From JAIPEI01 sp964443135 (lineage in GTDB: Bacteria > Desulfobacterota > DSM-4660 > Desulfatiglandales > HGW-15), in the NCBI GenBank assembly GCA_964443135.1, contig CAYUBQ010000013.1:1-64000 (forward strand): a DNA stretch of 64,000 nucleotides. The letters run 5' to 3'. Numbering within the stretch: the stretch's first letter is position 1; every line of letters starts with the position of its first letter. Shown here piece by piece: positions 27,401 through 35,348 of this stretch. The notes under the pieces are model-generated. The model made no database searches. It was not told the origin of the DNA and saw only the letters and a program-made list of their open reading frames with translations. The translations under genes and the position numbers were made by a program.

Positions 27401-28060
27401 GAGACCCGGGAAGCCCTCGAGGAGCGGAGGCGGAAGCGCGAGAAGCTCGGGGAGGTGAACCTGGCGGCCATCCACGAGCACGAGGATCTCCAGGAGCGGC
27501 ACACCTTCATCACGGGGCAGAGGGACGACCTGCTGAACTCGATCGAGTCCCTGAACAAGGCCATCCGAAAGATCAACCGGATCTCGCTCGAGAAGTTCAC
27601 GACCACCTTTTCCGACGTGGATCGGAAGCTGCGGGAGGTGTTCCCCATCCTGTTCAAGGGCGGGACCGCCGGGCTCCGGCTGACCGACGAGAGCCGGCCC
27701 CTGGAGAGCGGCGTCCTCGTGGAGGTGAGACCTCCCGGGAAGAGGCTGAGCCACATGGGGCTCCTTTCGGGAGGTGAAAAGGCCCTCGTGGCCATGGCCC
27801 TCCTGTTCGCCATCTACCTGATCAAGCCGAGCCCCTTCTGCCTGCTGGACGAGGTGGACGCCCCGTTGGACGAGGCGAACATCGACCGCTTCAACAACCT
27901 GCTCGGGGAGATCCGCAAGTACTCCCAGGTGGTGCTGGTGACCCACAATCGGCGGTCCATGGAGATCGTGGAGCGCCTCTTCGGCGTCACCATGGAGAAG
28001 GCCGGGGTCTCCAAGATGGTCTCCGTGAACCTGGGCCGGGCCCAGCGGCTCGCGGCCTGA
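24491..28060 (+). CDS. smc: Chromosome segregation ATPase SMC
   Basis: A full-length 1189-residue condensin subunit. The N-terminal head carries the P-loop GPNGCGKSN (residues 31-39). Long coiled coils flank a hinge at about residues 515-670, and the C-terminal head has the LLSGGEKAL signature (near 1090) and Walker B LLDEVDAPLDEAN. The hinge contains an Asn/Gly/His-rich low-complexity loop (NGHGNGGNG). The ATG at 24491 has GGAGGAG four bases upstream; the longer frame is not needed. ScpA/ScpB are not in this window. ftsY follows after 264 bp. Confidence 0.97.
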   Translation: MRIKKLSIAGFKSFMDRLEISLPEGISAIVGPNGCGKSNIVDAIRWAMGEQSARQLRGRQMEDVIFSGAGEFKPLGMAEVSIVFENGDGSFPGEYAQLTEMAVTRRLYRSGESEYLINRVPCRLKDIQEIFMDTGLGNKAYSIIGQGRISTIIEQKPEETRAMLEEAAGITKYRRKVEESRRKVELTRTNLQRVEDILTEVERQMRSLKRQAAKARRYKTLSEEIRQFELALRANAYHELQEESGKRVRATETLVQEEAGLSTRLSARQTDLERMNLELGEKDEEISRLRDRFLRRRESVGRKESTLESLAGEKRMQVALRQRLAEERDELEQRLLGLGEERVGMEERVAALQEKAGLLTDETALLDQRLERRTAVLEEIRQEYERARTDVNSGVTKEMGLNQESGYLTRRIGEITDSRSRLEQEKDEVAEKIERMAEASRRRTETREALAAKLARIEEDLEREREQREELEQVRRGVETDLKKAEADLANHDSRLASLRSLTENFEGFKVGVRTIMKAEDLDARRQGRILGLVADMIQAPPELEQAVEAVLADRLQYVVVEGLEDGVEAVSYLKERARGRSSFVPLRHLRSNGHGNGGNGLPLLRDRVSAPDAYRSLIHTLLGDAVLAEDLNQAVAVWSRNGTRQCLVTPEGDMIDERGVISGGKAGRSSHGLLARKREISELEVKVSACRSDVEALTGRLEQIELDAREKRSRLESLDAEREECREQINEHDRAILQFGHELDQLERFSERIDGELEQKGREQEKHRETLTRIETELAACKETIREKERYLQEKERELKESEEEAERFRGELAQLRMDVNLAKEEERGLLRQLERIDDYAEEAREKLEKIGRDTEEAGKTHEACEEREKTVGAELAELRERLAEAEGEVNRAEQERGLFKSRIREEEKKTELLRGELDDLKERINRARMEQSEIAHQMNGIVERVRDRFNLELPAVYRDYVEEGFSSAETREALEERRRKREKLGEVNLAAIHEHEDLQERHTFITGQRDDLLNSIESLNKAIRKINRISLEKFTTTFSDVDRKLREVFPILFKGGTAGLRLTDESRPLESGVLVEVRPPGKRLSHMGLLSGGEKALVAMALLFAIYLIKPSPFCLLDEVDAPLDEANIDRFNNLLGEIRKYSQVVLVTHNRRSMEIVERLFGVTMEKAGVSKMVSVNLGRAQRLAA

Positions 28061-28145
28061 TCCCCCTTCTCCACGGCCCCGGAGGAGGGGACCTGAAAAG
28101 GGCTTGAATGTCCGGACCGGTTGTTTTACAACCTCAACGTACCCG

Positions 28146-28173
28146 CCGCCCCGCCCAGCCGGGGCGGTTTTTG
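28146..28173 (+). terminator. Rho-independent terminator after smc
   Basis: A perfect 8-bp stem CCGCCCCG/CGGGGCGG with a six-base loop (CCCAGC) is followed at once by TTTTTG. It lies about 85 bp after the smc stop and would separate smc from ftsY transcription. Confidence 0.8.
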
Positions 28174-28324
28174 TTCGTCGCCCGTCTCCCTGCGTGGACA
28201 ACGCACGGGATGAACGTCACCCGAAACCCCGAATTTTTCCCGGCGTCCCGCCCGATCAGAGAGCCGGAGGCCCGACCTCCGAGGCTCGCCGGGCGTCGAA
28301 GGCGTCGGGAGCCCGCAGGCCGTC

Positions 28325-29446
28325 ATGATCAACTGGTTCAAAAAGAAGGACAAGAGAAAGGGCAAGGACGAGGAATCCGGGGAGGCGCAGCGAACTTCCG
28401 GGGAGGTTCCGGAAGCGGAGGAGCGGGAAGCCCCTCCGGAGGAGGTCCTGCCGGACGAAGAGAGCATGGAGCCCGAAACCGAGCCCGAGCCGGAGCTCGA
28501 GCCGGGACCCGAGCCGGAAGAAGGCGGAAAGAAGGGGTTCTTCCAGCGGTTGAAGGAGGGGCTCACCAAGACGCGGACCGGGTTCACGGGACGCCTGGAC
28601 CGCCTGGTGTTCGGGAAGAAGGAGATCGACGACGAGCTCATGGAGGAGCTCGAGGAGATCCTGTTCACCTCCGATCTGGGCGTGGCCGCGACCCAGGAGA
28701 TCATCGATCACGTCCGGGAAAAGGTGAAGCGCAGGGAGCTCAAGGACGCCGGCAAGCTGAAGGACGCGCTGAAGCGGGAGATGCTCTCCTTCTTGCGGGT
28801 ACCCGAGGGGGACCGGGCGGAGCCCGGCCCGGGAGAACCCAGGGTGGTCATGGTGGTCGGCGTGAACGGGGTGGGAAAGACCACCACCATCGGGAAGGCG
28901 GCGCAGCACTTCAGGGACCGGGGCAAGGAGGTCATGCTCGCGGCCGCGGACACCTTTCGGGCCGCGGCCATCGAGCAGCTCTCCATCTGGGGCGAGCGCA
29001 CGGGCTGCGAGGTGGTGAAGCAGCGCGAGGGATCGGATCCCTCGGCCGTGGCCTTCGATGCCGTTTCAGCGGCCCTCGCCCGGAAGGCCCAGGTGGTGCT
29101 CATCGACACCGCCGGGCGGCTCCACACCCGGAGCAACCTCATGGAGGAGCTCCAGAAGACCCGGCGGGTGGTCGGTCGCAAGCTGCCCGGCGCGCCCCAC
29201 GAGATCTGGCTCGTCCTGGACGCCACCACGGGACAGAACGCCATCAGCCAGGCGCAGATCTTCCACGAGGCGCTGGGGATCACGGGCATCGTTCTCACGA
29301 AGCTGGACGGCACGGCCAAGGGCGGCATCGTGGTCGGCATCTGCCACCAGCTCGGTCTCCCCATCCTCTTCATCGGCATCGGAGAGCGGGTGGACGATCT
29401 GCGGCCTTTCGATCCGGACTCCTTTGTGGAGGCCATCTTCGGCTGA
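28325..29446 (+). CDS. ftsY: Signal recognition particle receptor FtsY
   Basis: A 373-residue SRP receptor GTPase that docks ribosome-SRP complexes at the membrane. A lysine-rich start (MINWFKKKDKRKGK) leads into an acidic A domain with a proline-glutamate repeat (residues about 45-75). The NG domain follows, with G1 GVNGVGKTTT near residue 179, DTAGRLHT near 262 and the TKLDGTAKGG motif near 325. The ribosome site (GGGAG) is distant and weak. The thioesterase gene follows after 61 bp and may be co-transcribed. Confidence 0.96.
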   Translation: MINWFKKKDKRKGKDEESGEAQRTSGEVPEAEEREAPPEEVLPDEESMEPETEPEPELEPGPEPEEGGKKGFFQRLKEGLTKTRTGFTGRLDRLVFGKKEIDDELMEELEEILFTSDLGVAATQEIIDHVREKVKRRELKDAGKLKDALKREMLSFLRVPEGDRAEPGPGEPRVVMVVGVNGVGKTTTIGKAAQHFRDRGKEVMLAAADTFRAAAIEQLSIWGERTGCEVVKQREGSDPSAVAFDAVSAALARKAQVVLIDTAGRLHTRSNLMEELQKTRRVVGRKLPGAPHEIWLVLDATTGQNAISQAQIFHEALGITGIVLTKLDGTAKGGIVVGICHQLGLPILFIGIGERVDDLRPFDPDSFVEAIFG

Positions 29447-29507
29447 CGGGCGACCGGGCGGGACCGGGGCTCTGCCTTTCGCTATCGGAGGAGCAAAGGG
29501 GCGGTCG

Positions 29508-29948
29508 ATGAAGGAGCACGTGCTTCGAAAAAAGATCATGTGGGGCGACCTGGACTCCCTGGGGATCGTCTTCTACCCGCGCTACTACGAGTGGATCGAC
29601 GCGTGCGGTCATCTCTTCTTCGAGTCCATCGGGCTTCGGCTCGGCGACCTCTGGAAGGAGCGGGGGCTCCTGTTCGGCCTGGTGGAGACGTCGTGTCGAT
29701 ACCGGCGGCCGGGACGTTACCACGACGAGATCGAGATCGTCACCACCTTGGAGGGAGTGAAGAGCAAGACGCTGCTGCTCAAGCATTTGATCCGGAGGGC
29801 GGGCAACGGCGACCTCATGGTGGAGGGCTACGAGAACCGCGTCTGCCTGGACTGCTCCGACAGCGAGCGGTTCCACGCCGTCCGCATCCCGGAGGAGGTC
29901 GCCGGCGTCCTCCGGGATGCCATGAGAGGCGGGTCCGAGCCCTTCTGA
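29508..29948 (+). CDS. Acyl-CoA thioesterase, 4HBT/YbgC hotdog family
   Basis: A 146-residue hotdog-fold protein. The catalytic-type segment WGDLDSLGIVFYPRYYEWID, with Asp14 and the following FYPRYY, is the hallmark of 4-hydroxybenzoyl-CoA thioesterase/YbgC-like enzymes. They cleave acyl-CoA esters; the acyl group here is not known. The ATG at 29508 gives the standard N-terminus and normal family length. It is downstream of ftsY and convergent with a radical SAM gene. Confidence 0.88.
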   Translation: MKEHVLRKKIMWGDLDSLGIVFYPRYYEWIDACGHLFFESIGLRLGDLWKERGLLFGLVETSCRYRRPGRYHDEIEIVTTLEGVKSKTLLLKHLIRRAGNGDLMVEGYENRVCLDCSDSERFHAVRIPEEVAGVLRDAMRGGSEPF

Positions 29949-29968
29949 TCCCGGGCGGGCCCCTCGGA

Positions 29969-30865
29969 TCAGAGCGCCCGCATCCACTCGGGCCGGAGAC
30001 CCACCTTCCCGCGAAGCGCCGAGTCGATGAGGTCCAGGGCCTCCTGCTTCCCGCGGGGGAGCCGGGCCTTGATGGGCAGGTAGTTGGAGGCGTGGTTCGA
30101 GAAGAAGAGCCCACGGCTCAGGTCCGTGTGAGACAGCATCTCACGGAGCTCCCTCAGGAGCCCCTCCTGGTCCGGCAGCCGGAACTCCCCGCGGCGATAG
30201 GCCTCGTAGAGCGGCGTGCCCGGGACCAGCATCAGGCTCAGGGCGCCCACGTAGTCGGGGTCCATGGCGGACAGGAGCTCCCCCGTGGCCCTGGCGTGCT
30301 CCAGGGAGCGTTCGGTCCCCCCGATCCCCAGCAGCACGGTGACCGACAGCTTGATCCCCGCCTCCTTGACCTTTCTCCCCGTGGCGATCAGGGTCTCCGC
30401 GCCGGCGCCCTTGTGGATCTCCCGGAGCAGGCGGTCGTCGCCGGTCTCCACGCCCAGGTAGAGGATCCCCAGTCCGTCCTCCCGGAGCGCGATCAGCTCC
30501 TCCAACGACTTCATCCGAATCCCCTTGGCATTGGCATAGGCGCCGACCCGCTTGACCCAGGGGAGGTGCTCCCGGATGCGGTCCAGGATCCACATGAGCC
30601 GCTTCTGGGGAATGATCAGTGCGTCGCCGTCCATGAGGAAGACGCGGTCCTGTCGCTGCATGGTCTTCGAGGCGAACAGGATGTCGCTCAGGATGGTTTC
30701 GTCGTCCTTGATGGTGAAGCGCTTGTCCTTGTAGGTGCCGCAAAAGGTGCACTTGTTGTGGGAGCAGCCCAGCGTGACCTGAAGCAGGATGCTGTAGGCC
30801 TCGCTGGGAGGCCGGATGCAGTTCCCCTCGTAGTGCATGCCTTCGCCCGGTTCCGGACCTGCCAT
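29969..30865 (-). CDS. Radical SAM protein of unknown substrate
   Basis: A 298-residue radical SAM TIM-barrel enzyme without a cobalamin domain. The cluster motif is CSHNKCTFC (Cys34, Cys39, Cys42), a Cx4Cx2C spacing one residue longer than the canonical Cx3Cx2C. The barrel contains typical strands (LGILYLGVETGDDRLL; VTVLLGIGG) seen in Elp3/MiaB/HemN relatives. The start at MAGPEP was preferred because GGGGAGG lies upstream; the longer frame adds non-conserved residues. It is monocistronic and divergent from the metallo-hydrolase gene. The product is not predictable from sequence. Confidence 0.82.
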   Translation of the reverse strand: MAGPEPGEGMHYEGNCIRPPSEAYSILLQVTLGCSHNKCTFCGTYKDKRFTIKDDETILSDILFASKTMQRQDRVFLMDGDALIIPQKRLMWILDRIREHLPWVKRVGAYANAKGIRMKSLEELIALREDGLGILYLGVETGDDRLLREIHKGAGAETLIATGRKVKEAGIKLSVTVLLGIGGTERSLEHARATGELLSAMDPDYVGALSLMLVPGTPLYEAYRRGEFRLPDQEGLLRELREMLSHTDLSRGLFFSNHASNYLPIKARLPRGKQEALDLIDSALRGKVGLRPEWMRAL

Positions 30866-30941
30866 GGCGTATCGACCTCCCCTCTGGTGTGATGTCGTCC
30901 GTCCCTTCGGGACGGCGGAATCTGTTTTGCGGTTTGTCTTC

Positions 30942-30971
30942 ACAATATCATCGCGCTGGAAAAAATGTAAA
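30942..30971 (-). promoter_or_regulatory. Probable promoter of the radical SAM gene
   Basis: On the minus strand TTTACA (30966-30971), an 18-bp spacer and TATTGT (30942-30947) form a reasonable sigma-70 promoter about 75 nt upstream of the ATG. It borders dispersed repeat copy C. Confidence 0.5.
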
Positions 30972-30993
30972 GCGGGCCCTGACGGATCGAAAA

Positions 30994-31080
30994 TTGATGG
31001 AGTCGCAGAAAGCCCCGAATCCTCGAGATCTGCCCCTGAGATTGCAACAGGTTATATCGTCCCCAGCGGCGCGTGAGCGG
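30994..31080 (-). repeat. Dispersed inverted-repeat element, one end degraded (copy C)
   Basis: Read on the plus strand it starts TTGATGGAGTCGCAGAAAGC and proceeds through GGTTATATCGT and AGCGGCGCGTGAGCGG, nearly identical to copy D at 40989. The far terminal repeat is absent or strongly diverged. It lies in the divergent region between the radical SAM and metallo-hydrolase genes. Confidence 0.8.
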
Positions 31081-31094
31081 GCCGGATTCTTTCC

Positions 31095-31123
31095 TTGAAC
31101 CCGTACCGAGGATCGTTTATGGT
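31095..31123 (+). promoter_or_regulatory. Possible promoter of the metallo-hydrolase gene
   Basis: TTGAAC (31095-31100), a 17-bp spacer and TATGGT (31118-31123) match the sigma-70 consensus in 8 of 12 positions. It lies about 75 nt upstream of the start codon, just beyond repeat copy C. Confidence 0.4.
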
Positions 31124-31199
31124 CGGTAACGGACCCGGCGCGGCGTCCCGTGCGCACCTCAGACAGCTGCACGGTCCCGCTTCAATCGAGAAGGAAGGG

Positions 31200-31931
31200 A
31201 TGAGTATGACCGAGGTCACCGAAGGGGTTCGGTGGATACGGGGACAGGACGACATGATCCCGGATGCACACGTCTACGTTCTGGGGGACGACACCGATGG
31301 GGACCTGACCCTGGTGGACGCCGGTCTCGTGGGAAAGGCCCCGTACAAGATCGAATCGCTCAAGCGAATGGGCGTCTCCCTCGACAATGTCCGGCGCATC
31401 GTCATGACCCACACGCACCTGGATCACATCGGCTGCCTGGGAGCGCTCCTCGAGCAGCTCCCCAACGCCGAGCTCTGGGTGCACGAGGCCGAGGCCGCGC
31501 CCCTGGAGGCCGGGGACGAGCGAACGGTGTACGGCATGGAGATGTTTCGGAGCATGTGTCAGGCCCAGTACCGGCTCGAGCCCGGGGCGTTCACCTTTTC
31601 CGTGACTCGAAAGCTCCAGGGAGGCGAGACGGTGGGGCTCGGGGGCGCGGAGTGGGAGGTCCTGCACGTTCCCGGGCACTCGGCCGGGAGCATCGGACTG
31701 TACGACCCCGTCAGGCGGATCCTGATTCCCGGGGACGTGGTCTACGCCGATTACGCCATCGGCCGCTTCGATCTCCACGGGGCCGACGGGCGTGCCCTGA
31801 GGGAGTCCCTGTACCGGCTCGCCGACCTGGATGTGGCGACCCTGCTGCCCGGACACAACCGGATCGCCACGGATCTGCCGTCCGACTACATTCGAAGGAC
31901 CGCGGATCAATGGGCGCAGTACCTGGAGTAA
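31200..31931 (+). CDS. Metallo-beta-lactamase-fold hydrolase
   Basis: A 243-residue protein with the zinc-binding motif HTHLDH at residues 71-76, a later metal-ligand histidine in VPGHSAGSIGLYD, the bridging aspartate in LIPGDVVYADYA and the final histidine in LLPGHN. This is the glyoxalase II-like arrangement; the substrate could be a thioester, a lactone or a phosphodiester. The ATG at 31200 is followed by a second in-frame ATG at 31206, and the AAGGAAGGG site fits either. It precedes smsC by 161 bp on the same strand. Confidence 0.88.
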   Translation: MSMTEVTEGVRWIRGQDDMIPDAHVYVLGDDTDGDLTLVDAGLVGKAPYKIESLKRMGVSLDNVRRIVMTHTHLDHIGCLGALLEQLPNAELWVHEAEAAPLEAGDERTVYGMEMFRSMCQAQYRLEPGAFTFSVTRKLQGGETVGLGGAEWEVLHVPGHSAGSIGLYDPVRRILIPGDVVYADYAIGRFDLHGADGRALRESLYRLADLDVATLLPGHNRIATDLPSDYIRRTADQWAQYLE

Positions 31932-32092
31932 AAACGCCGTCCACCGCCGGACCTTCCGGGGGATCGGCAAGGGACTGAGAAATGAACCGAAGCGGCTGCG
32001 GCGGCGCGGTCCGTTCACGAGGCCGTCCGGAAAGCGACCGGCGAAATCGGTGAAGCGGGGGGTCCGGCACCCGCGACGAAGGAGGTACAACC

Positions 32093-32860
32093 ATGCTGCG
32101 CATCGAAGATCTCAAGGTGGCGCTCGGGGAGAAGATCATCCTCCAGCACATCGATCTCGAGATACACCAGGGAGAAACCCACGTGCTTTTCGGCCCCAAC
32201 GGCTCCGGCAAGACCTCCCTGCTCATGACGATCATGGGTTATCCGCAGTTCCGCGTCGTCGAGGGGAAGATCGAGTTCAAGGGCGAGGAGATCACCCACA
32301 TGCCCATCGACGAGCGGGCCAGGCTGGGCATCGGCATGAGCTACCAGCGGCCGCCCACCATCCACGGCCTCAAGACCCGCCAGCTCGTGCGGCTCTGCGC
32401 GGCGGAAGAGGAGGTGGACGAGGGGAACCTGGCGAGAAAGGTCAACTTCGAGGAGTTCCTGGACCGGGACGTGAACGCCGGGTTCTCCGGGGGGGAGATC
32501 AAGCGGAGCGAGCTGCTCCAGCTCATGGCCCAGGACCCGGACCTGATGCTGTTCGACGAGCCGGAGTCCGGTGTGGACATGGAGAACATCCAGCTCGTGG
32601 GCGGCACCATCGCCACCCTGCTGCAGAAGGACGTCCAGGCCAACGGCGACAAGACCAGGATGGCCAAGAAGCTCGAGCGCACCAAGATGGGGCTCATCAT
32701 CACCCATACCGGGTACATTCTGGACTACCTCACCGCGGACAAAGGGCAGGTCCTCTACGACGGCCGGTTGAGCTGCATCAGCAACCCGAGGGAGATTCTG
32801 CGCTGCGTGGGCGAGTCGGGATACAAGGAGTGCGTGCGATGCATTACAGAGACCAGCTGA
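32093..32860 (+). CDS. sufC: Fe-S cluster assembly ATPase SmsC/SufC-like
   Basis: A 255-residue SufC-type ABC ATPase. Walker A is FGPNGSGKT near residue 34, the signature is FSGGEIKRSE and Walker B is LMLFDEPESGVD. The EPESGVDMENI variant with a long helical insertion before the H-loop (ITHTGYIL) is typical of the short, two-component Suf relatives (SMS) in anaerobes and archaea. It has a strong GAAGGAGG site. The final 22 bp overlap the smsB gene. With SmsB it is expected to form a scaffold that builds iron-sulfur clusters in the cytoplasm. Confidence 0.93.
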   Translation: MLRIEDLKVALGEKIILQHIDLEIHQGETHVLFGPNGSGKTSLLMTIMGYPQFRVVEGKIEFKGEEITHMPIDERARLGIGMSYQRPPTIHGLKTRQLVRLCAAEEEVDEGNLARKVNFEEFLDRDVNAGFSGGEIKRSELLQLMAQDPDLMLFDEPESGVDMENIQLVGGTIATLLQKDVQANGDKTRMAKKLERTKMGLIITHTGYILDYLTADKGQVLYDGRLSCISNPREILRCVGESGYKECVRCITETS

Positions 32861-34068
32861 AGGAGCGGGCGGAGAAGGCCCGGGACAAGAAGGCGGCCAT
32901 CGGGCCGGACGTGGATTTCGAGGAGTTCGATCCCGCGCCGGTACCCCACTCCTACATGGCCGAGGAGGAGCTGTGCGCCCTGCCCATGGCGGACCAGAAG
33001 AACCTGCTCATGGCGGGACTGGACGTGAGCGGCAAGGGCCGGGGTGGCACCTTTTTCCAGAAAGACACCTCGGTGGTCCACTGCCGGACCGGCCAGGAGG
33101 ACGTGGAGGTGCTGTCCATCAAGAAGGCGCTCGAGGAGGAGGAGGCCTGGCTCGAGGACTACTACTGGAAGCTCGCCACCGTGGACGCGGACAAGTACAC
33201 CGCCGCGGCCGAGCTCGATCTGCACGACGGGTACGTGATTCGATCCAAGCCGGGAAGCAGTACGGTCTACCCGATCCAGGCCTGCATGTACCTGGACAAG
33301 GAGGGGCTCCAGCAGAACGTCCACAACATCATCATCGCGGAGGAGGGCTCGGAGCTCCACATCATCACGGGGTGCGCCACCTCTCCCCACATGAAGCGCG
33401 GCCTCCACGTGGGCATCTCGGAGTTCTTCGTCAAGAAGAACGCCAAGCTCTCCTTCACCATGATCCACAACTGGGCCGAGAACATGGTGGTCCGGCCGCG
33501 CTCCGTGGCCCGGGTGGAGGAGGGGGGGCAGTTCGTGAACAACTACATCTGCATGAAGCCCGTTCGGTCCCTCCAGATGTACCCCACCACCCATCTGGCG
33601 GGCCCGGACGCGGTAGCGAGATTTTACAGCATCGTCATGGGGAGCCCGGGCTCCGAGTACGACATGGGCGGCCGCATCTTCCTGAACCACCCGGGCAACC
33701 GGGCGGAGATCGTATCCCGGGTGATCAGCAACGGCGGAAACGTGGTCGCCCGGGGGCACCTCGTGGGGAAGGAGCCGGAGATCAAGGCCCACCTGGAGTG
33801 CCGGGGTCTCCTCCTGAACGGGGGGCTCATCCACGCCATCCCGGAGCTGGAGGGCCACGTGGACGGGGTGGAGATGAGCCACGAGGCGGCCGTGGGGAAG
33901 ATCGCCCAGGAGGAGATCACCTACCTCCAGGCCCGGGGGCTGACCGAGGACGAGGCCACGGCCACCATCGTGCGGGGGTTCCTGAGCGTGGACATCCCGG
34001 GCCTGCCCCCGGAGCTGCAGGCGGAGATCGACCGGGCCGTGGAGGAGAGCGACAAGGACGTCATGTAA
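32839..34068 (+). CDS. sufB: Fe-S cluster assembly scaffold SmsB/SufB-SufD-like
   Basis: A 409-residue SufBD-family protein, shorter than classical SufB. The beta-helix core (residues about 140-330) contains the EGSELHIITGC segment, with the cysteine proposed as a scaffold ligand in SufB-like proteins. The conserved SHEAAVGKIAQEEITYLQARGL motif is near residue 350. The start overlaps smsC by 22 bp, with AAGGAG inside that gene. No sufS, sufU, sufE or second SufBD gene follows, so the locus is the two-gene minimal type. Confidence 0.93.
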   Translation: MHYRDQLKERAEKARDKKAAIGPDVDFEEFDPAPVPHSYMAEEELCALPMADQKNLLMAGLDVSGKGRGGTFFQKDTSVVHCRTGQEDVEVLSIKKALEEEEAWLEDYYWKLATVDADKYTAAAELDLHDGYVIRSKPGSSTVYPIQACMYLDKEGLQQNVHNIIIAEEGSELHIITGCATSPHMKRGLHVGISEFFVKKNAKLSFTMIHNWAENMVVRPRSVARVEEGGQFVNNYICMKPVRSLQMYPTTHLAGPDAVARFYSIVMGSPGSEYDMGGRIFLNHPGNRAEIVSRVISNGGNVVARGHLVGKEPEIKAHLECRGLLLNGGLIHAIPELEGHVDGVEMSHEAAVGKIAQEEITYLQARGLTEDEATATIVRGFLSVDIPGLPPELQAEIDRAVEESDKDVM

Positions 34069-34081
34069 TCGCCGGGACGAG

Positions 34082-34119
34082 GACGATCCCCTTTCGCCGC
34101 AAGGCGGAGGGGGATCGTC
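34082..34119 (+). terminator. Hairpin after smsB
   Basis: GACGATCCCC (34082-34091) pairs perfectly with GGGGATCGTC (34110-34119), and an inner CGCC/GGCG extends the stem around a GCAA loop. There is no U-tract, so it may end transcription weakly or protect the 3' end of the smsCB message. Confidence 0.5.
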
Positions 34120-34154
34120 GTTCGGTACCGGCGGGACGCGGGGGGGGAGGGATC

Positions 34155-34784
34155 ATGGGGTTTGTTCGGGGTTCCGTCACGTGCACACGATACCGGGTCG
34201 CCGGGGACCTGCCCGACGACTTCCGGGAGACGGTTCGGGAGCGGATTCCTCGCTACGCCTTCCGAAGGCTGCGGGAGGACTCGGACCGGGAGCGGACCGT
34301 GGGATGGGTGAACGTGCTCGATGAGTTCCAGATCGGGTTCTACGGCGACGAGTTCTTCAAGGAACCCTACCTGGCGCTCTCCTTCCGGGTGGACTCGAGG
34401 AGCGTTCCGGCCCGGGCGCTTCGGCAGTACTGCCTGGAGGCCGAGGAGGAGGTGAAGGCCCGGGAAGGCTTGGAGAACCTCAACAAGAAGCGGCGGGAGG
34501 AGATTCGGGAAGGCGTCCGGTCTCGGCTTCTCCGGCGCGCCATCCCCCGATCCTCCACCTACGACATGAACTGGGACCTCCAGAGCGGCATCGTTCTCTT
34601 TGGTTCCACCGGCAACCGGATCTGCGACGAGTTCAGCGAGCTCTTCTTCAACACGTTCGAGCTGCGGCTCTCGTCCCTGTACCCCTATGCCCTGGCCTAC
34701 GAGCTCCTTCAGGAGGAAGGAAAGGACCCGGGCGTTCTGGAGGATTTGCGGCCGTCATCGACGGCCGGGGAGGCGGCGACGTGA
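34155..34784 (+). CDS. RdgC-like recombination-associated protein
   Basis: A 209-residue protein that resembles RdgC, a ring-forming DNA-binding protein linked to RecA control. The matching parts are the early GWVNVLDEF segment, RVDSRSVPARALRQY, the charged KKRREEIREGVRSRLLRRAIPRSS stretch and the later strand with GSTGNRICDEFSELF. It is shorter than the about 300 residues of enterobacterial RdgC. Its stop overlaps the GTG start of the next gene (GTGA), so the two are coupled. Confidence 0.75.
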   Translation: MGFVRGSVTCTRYRVAGDLPDDFRETVRERIPRYAFRRLREDSDRERTVGWVNVLDEFQIGFYGDEFFKEPYLALSFRVDSRSVPARALRQYCLEAEEEVKAREGLENLNKKRREEIREGVRSRLLRRAIPRSSTYDMNWDLQSGIVLFGSTGNRICDEFSELFFNTFELRLSSLYPYALAYELLQEEGKDPGVLEDLRPSSTAGEAAT

Positions 34785-35317
34785 ACCTGGCCGAGCGGGT
34801 GAAGCAGACCGAGTTCCTGGGTCGGGAGTTCCTGACCTGGCTGTGGTTTCGAAGCGAATCCGGCGAAGGCGTGTTCGATCTGGGAGAGATCGGCACGGTG
34901 GAGTTCTGGTTCGAGGGAAAGATGACCCTGGAGGCCGACGGCGAGGAGCGGGGGGACAAGGTGACCTGCACGGGCGGGACCCGCCTGCGGGAGGCGCGCT
35001 TTGCCCTCACCAAGGACAAGAAGGTCACCCAGGCGGCGGTGAGGCTGATCAAGGGGGACGACGAGTGGACGTTCTCCCTGGACGCGCCCTGGCTCAACGT
35101 CTCCGGGCTCAAGACCCCGAAGGTGATGCAGGACGCCAAGGAGGATCCCGACGGCCTGTTCTACGAGCGCATGTTCCTGATCGAGCAGCCGATCGCCGTG
35201 GTGAATGCGCTGTTCGCCGGGTTCATCCGGCTCCGGGTTTCCCGGGAGTGGGAGCGGGAGGAGCTGCCGGCGTTGAGCGAATGGATTCGTCAGGGCGTCT
35301 GGAAGGGCCCTGCCTGA
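34781..35317 (+). CDS. Conserved protein of unknown function coupled to RdgC-like gene
   Basis: A 178-residue protein starting at GTG 34781 (site GGGGAGG). I do not recognise the family. It begins MNLAERVKQTEFLGREFLTW, is rich in beta-strand-type alternation and tryptophan, and has no signal, membrane segment or cysteine cluster beyond TCTGG. The GTGA overlap with the RdgC-like gene indicates joint function, possibly as the C-terminal half of a split RdgC-type protein. That is inference only. Confidence 0.6.
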   Translation: MNLAERVKQTEFLGREFLTWLWFRSESGEGVFDLGEIGTVEFWFEGKMTLEADGEERGDKVTCTGGTRLREARFALTKDKKVTQAAVRLIKGDDEWTFSLDAPWLNVSGLKTPKVMQDAKEDPDGLFYERMFLIEQPIAVVNALFAGFIRLRVSREWEREELPALSEWIRQGVWKGPA

Positions 35318-35348
35318 GAATGGAATACCCACCGGGAGGAAGCGCACC

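Noticed and set aside
24431..28201. A 1256-codon open frame antisense to smc
   Set aside because: It mirrors smc codon for codon; high GC removes stops on the opposite strand. Its translation is leucine/glycine/histidine-rich with no domain.
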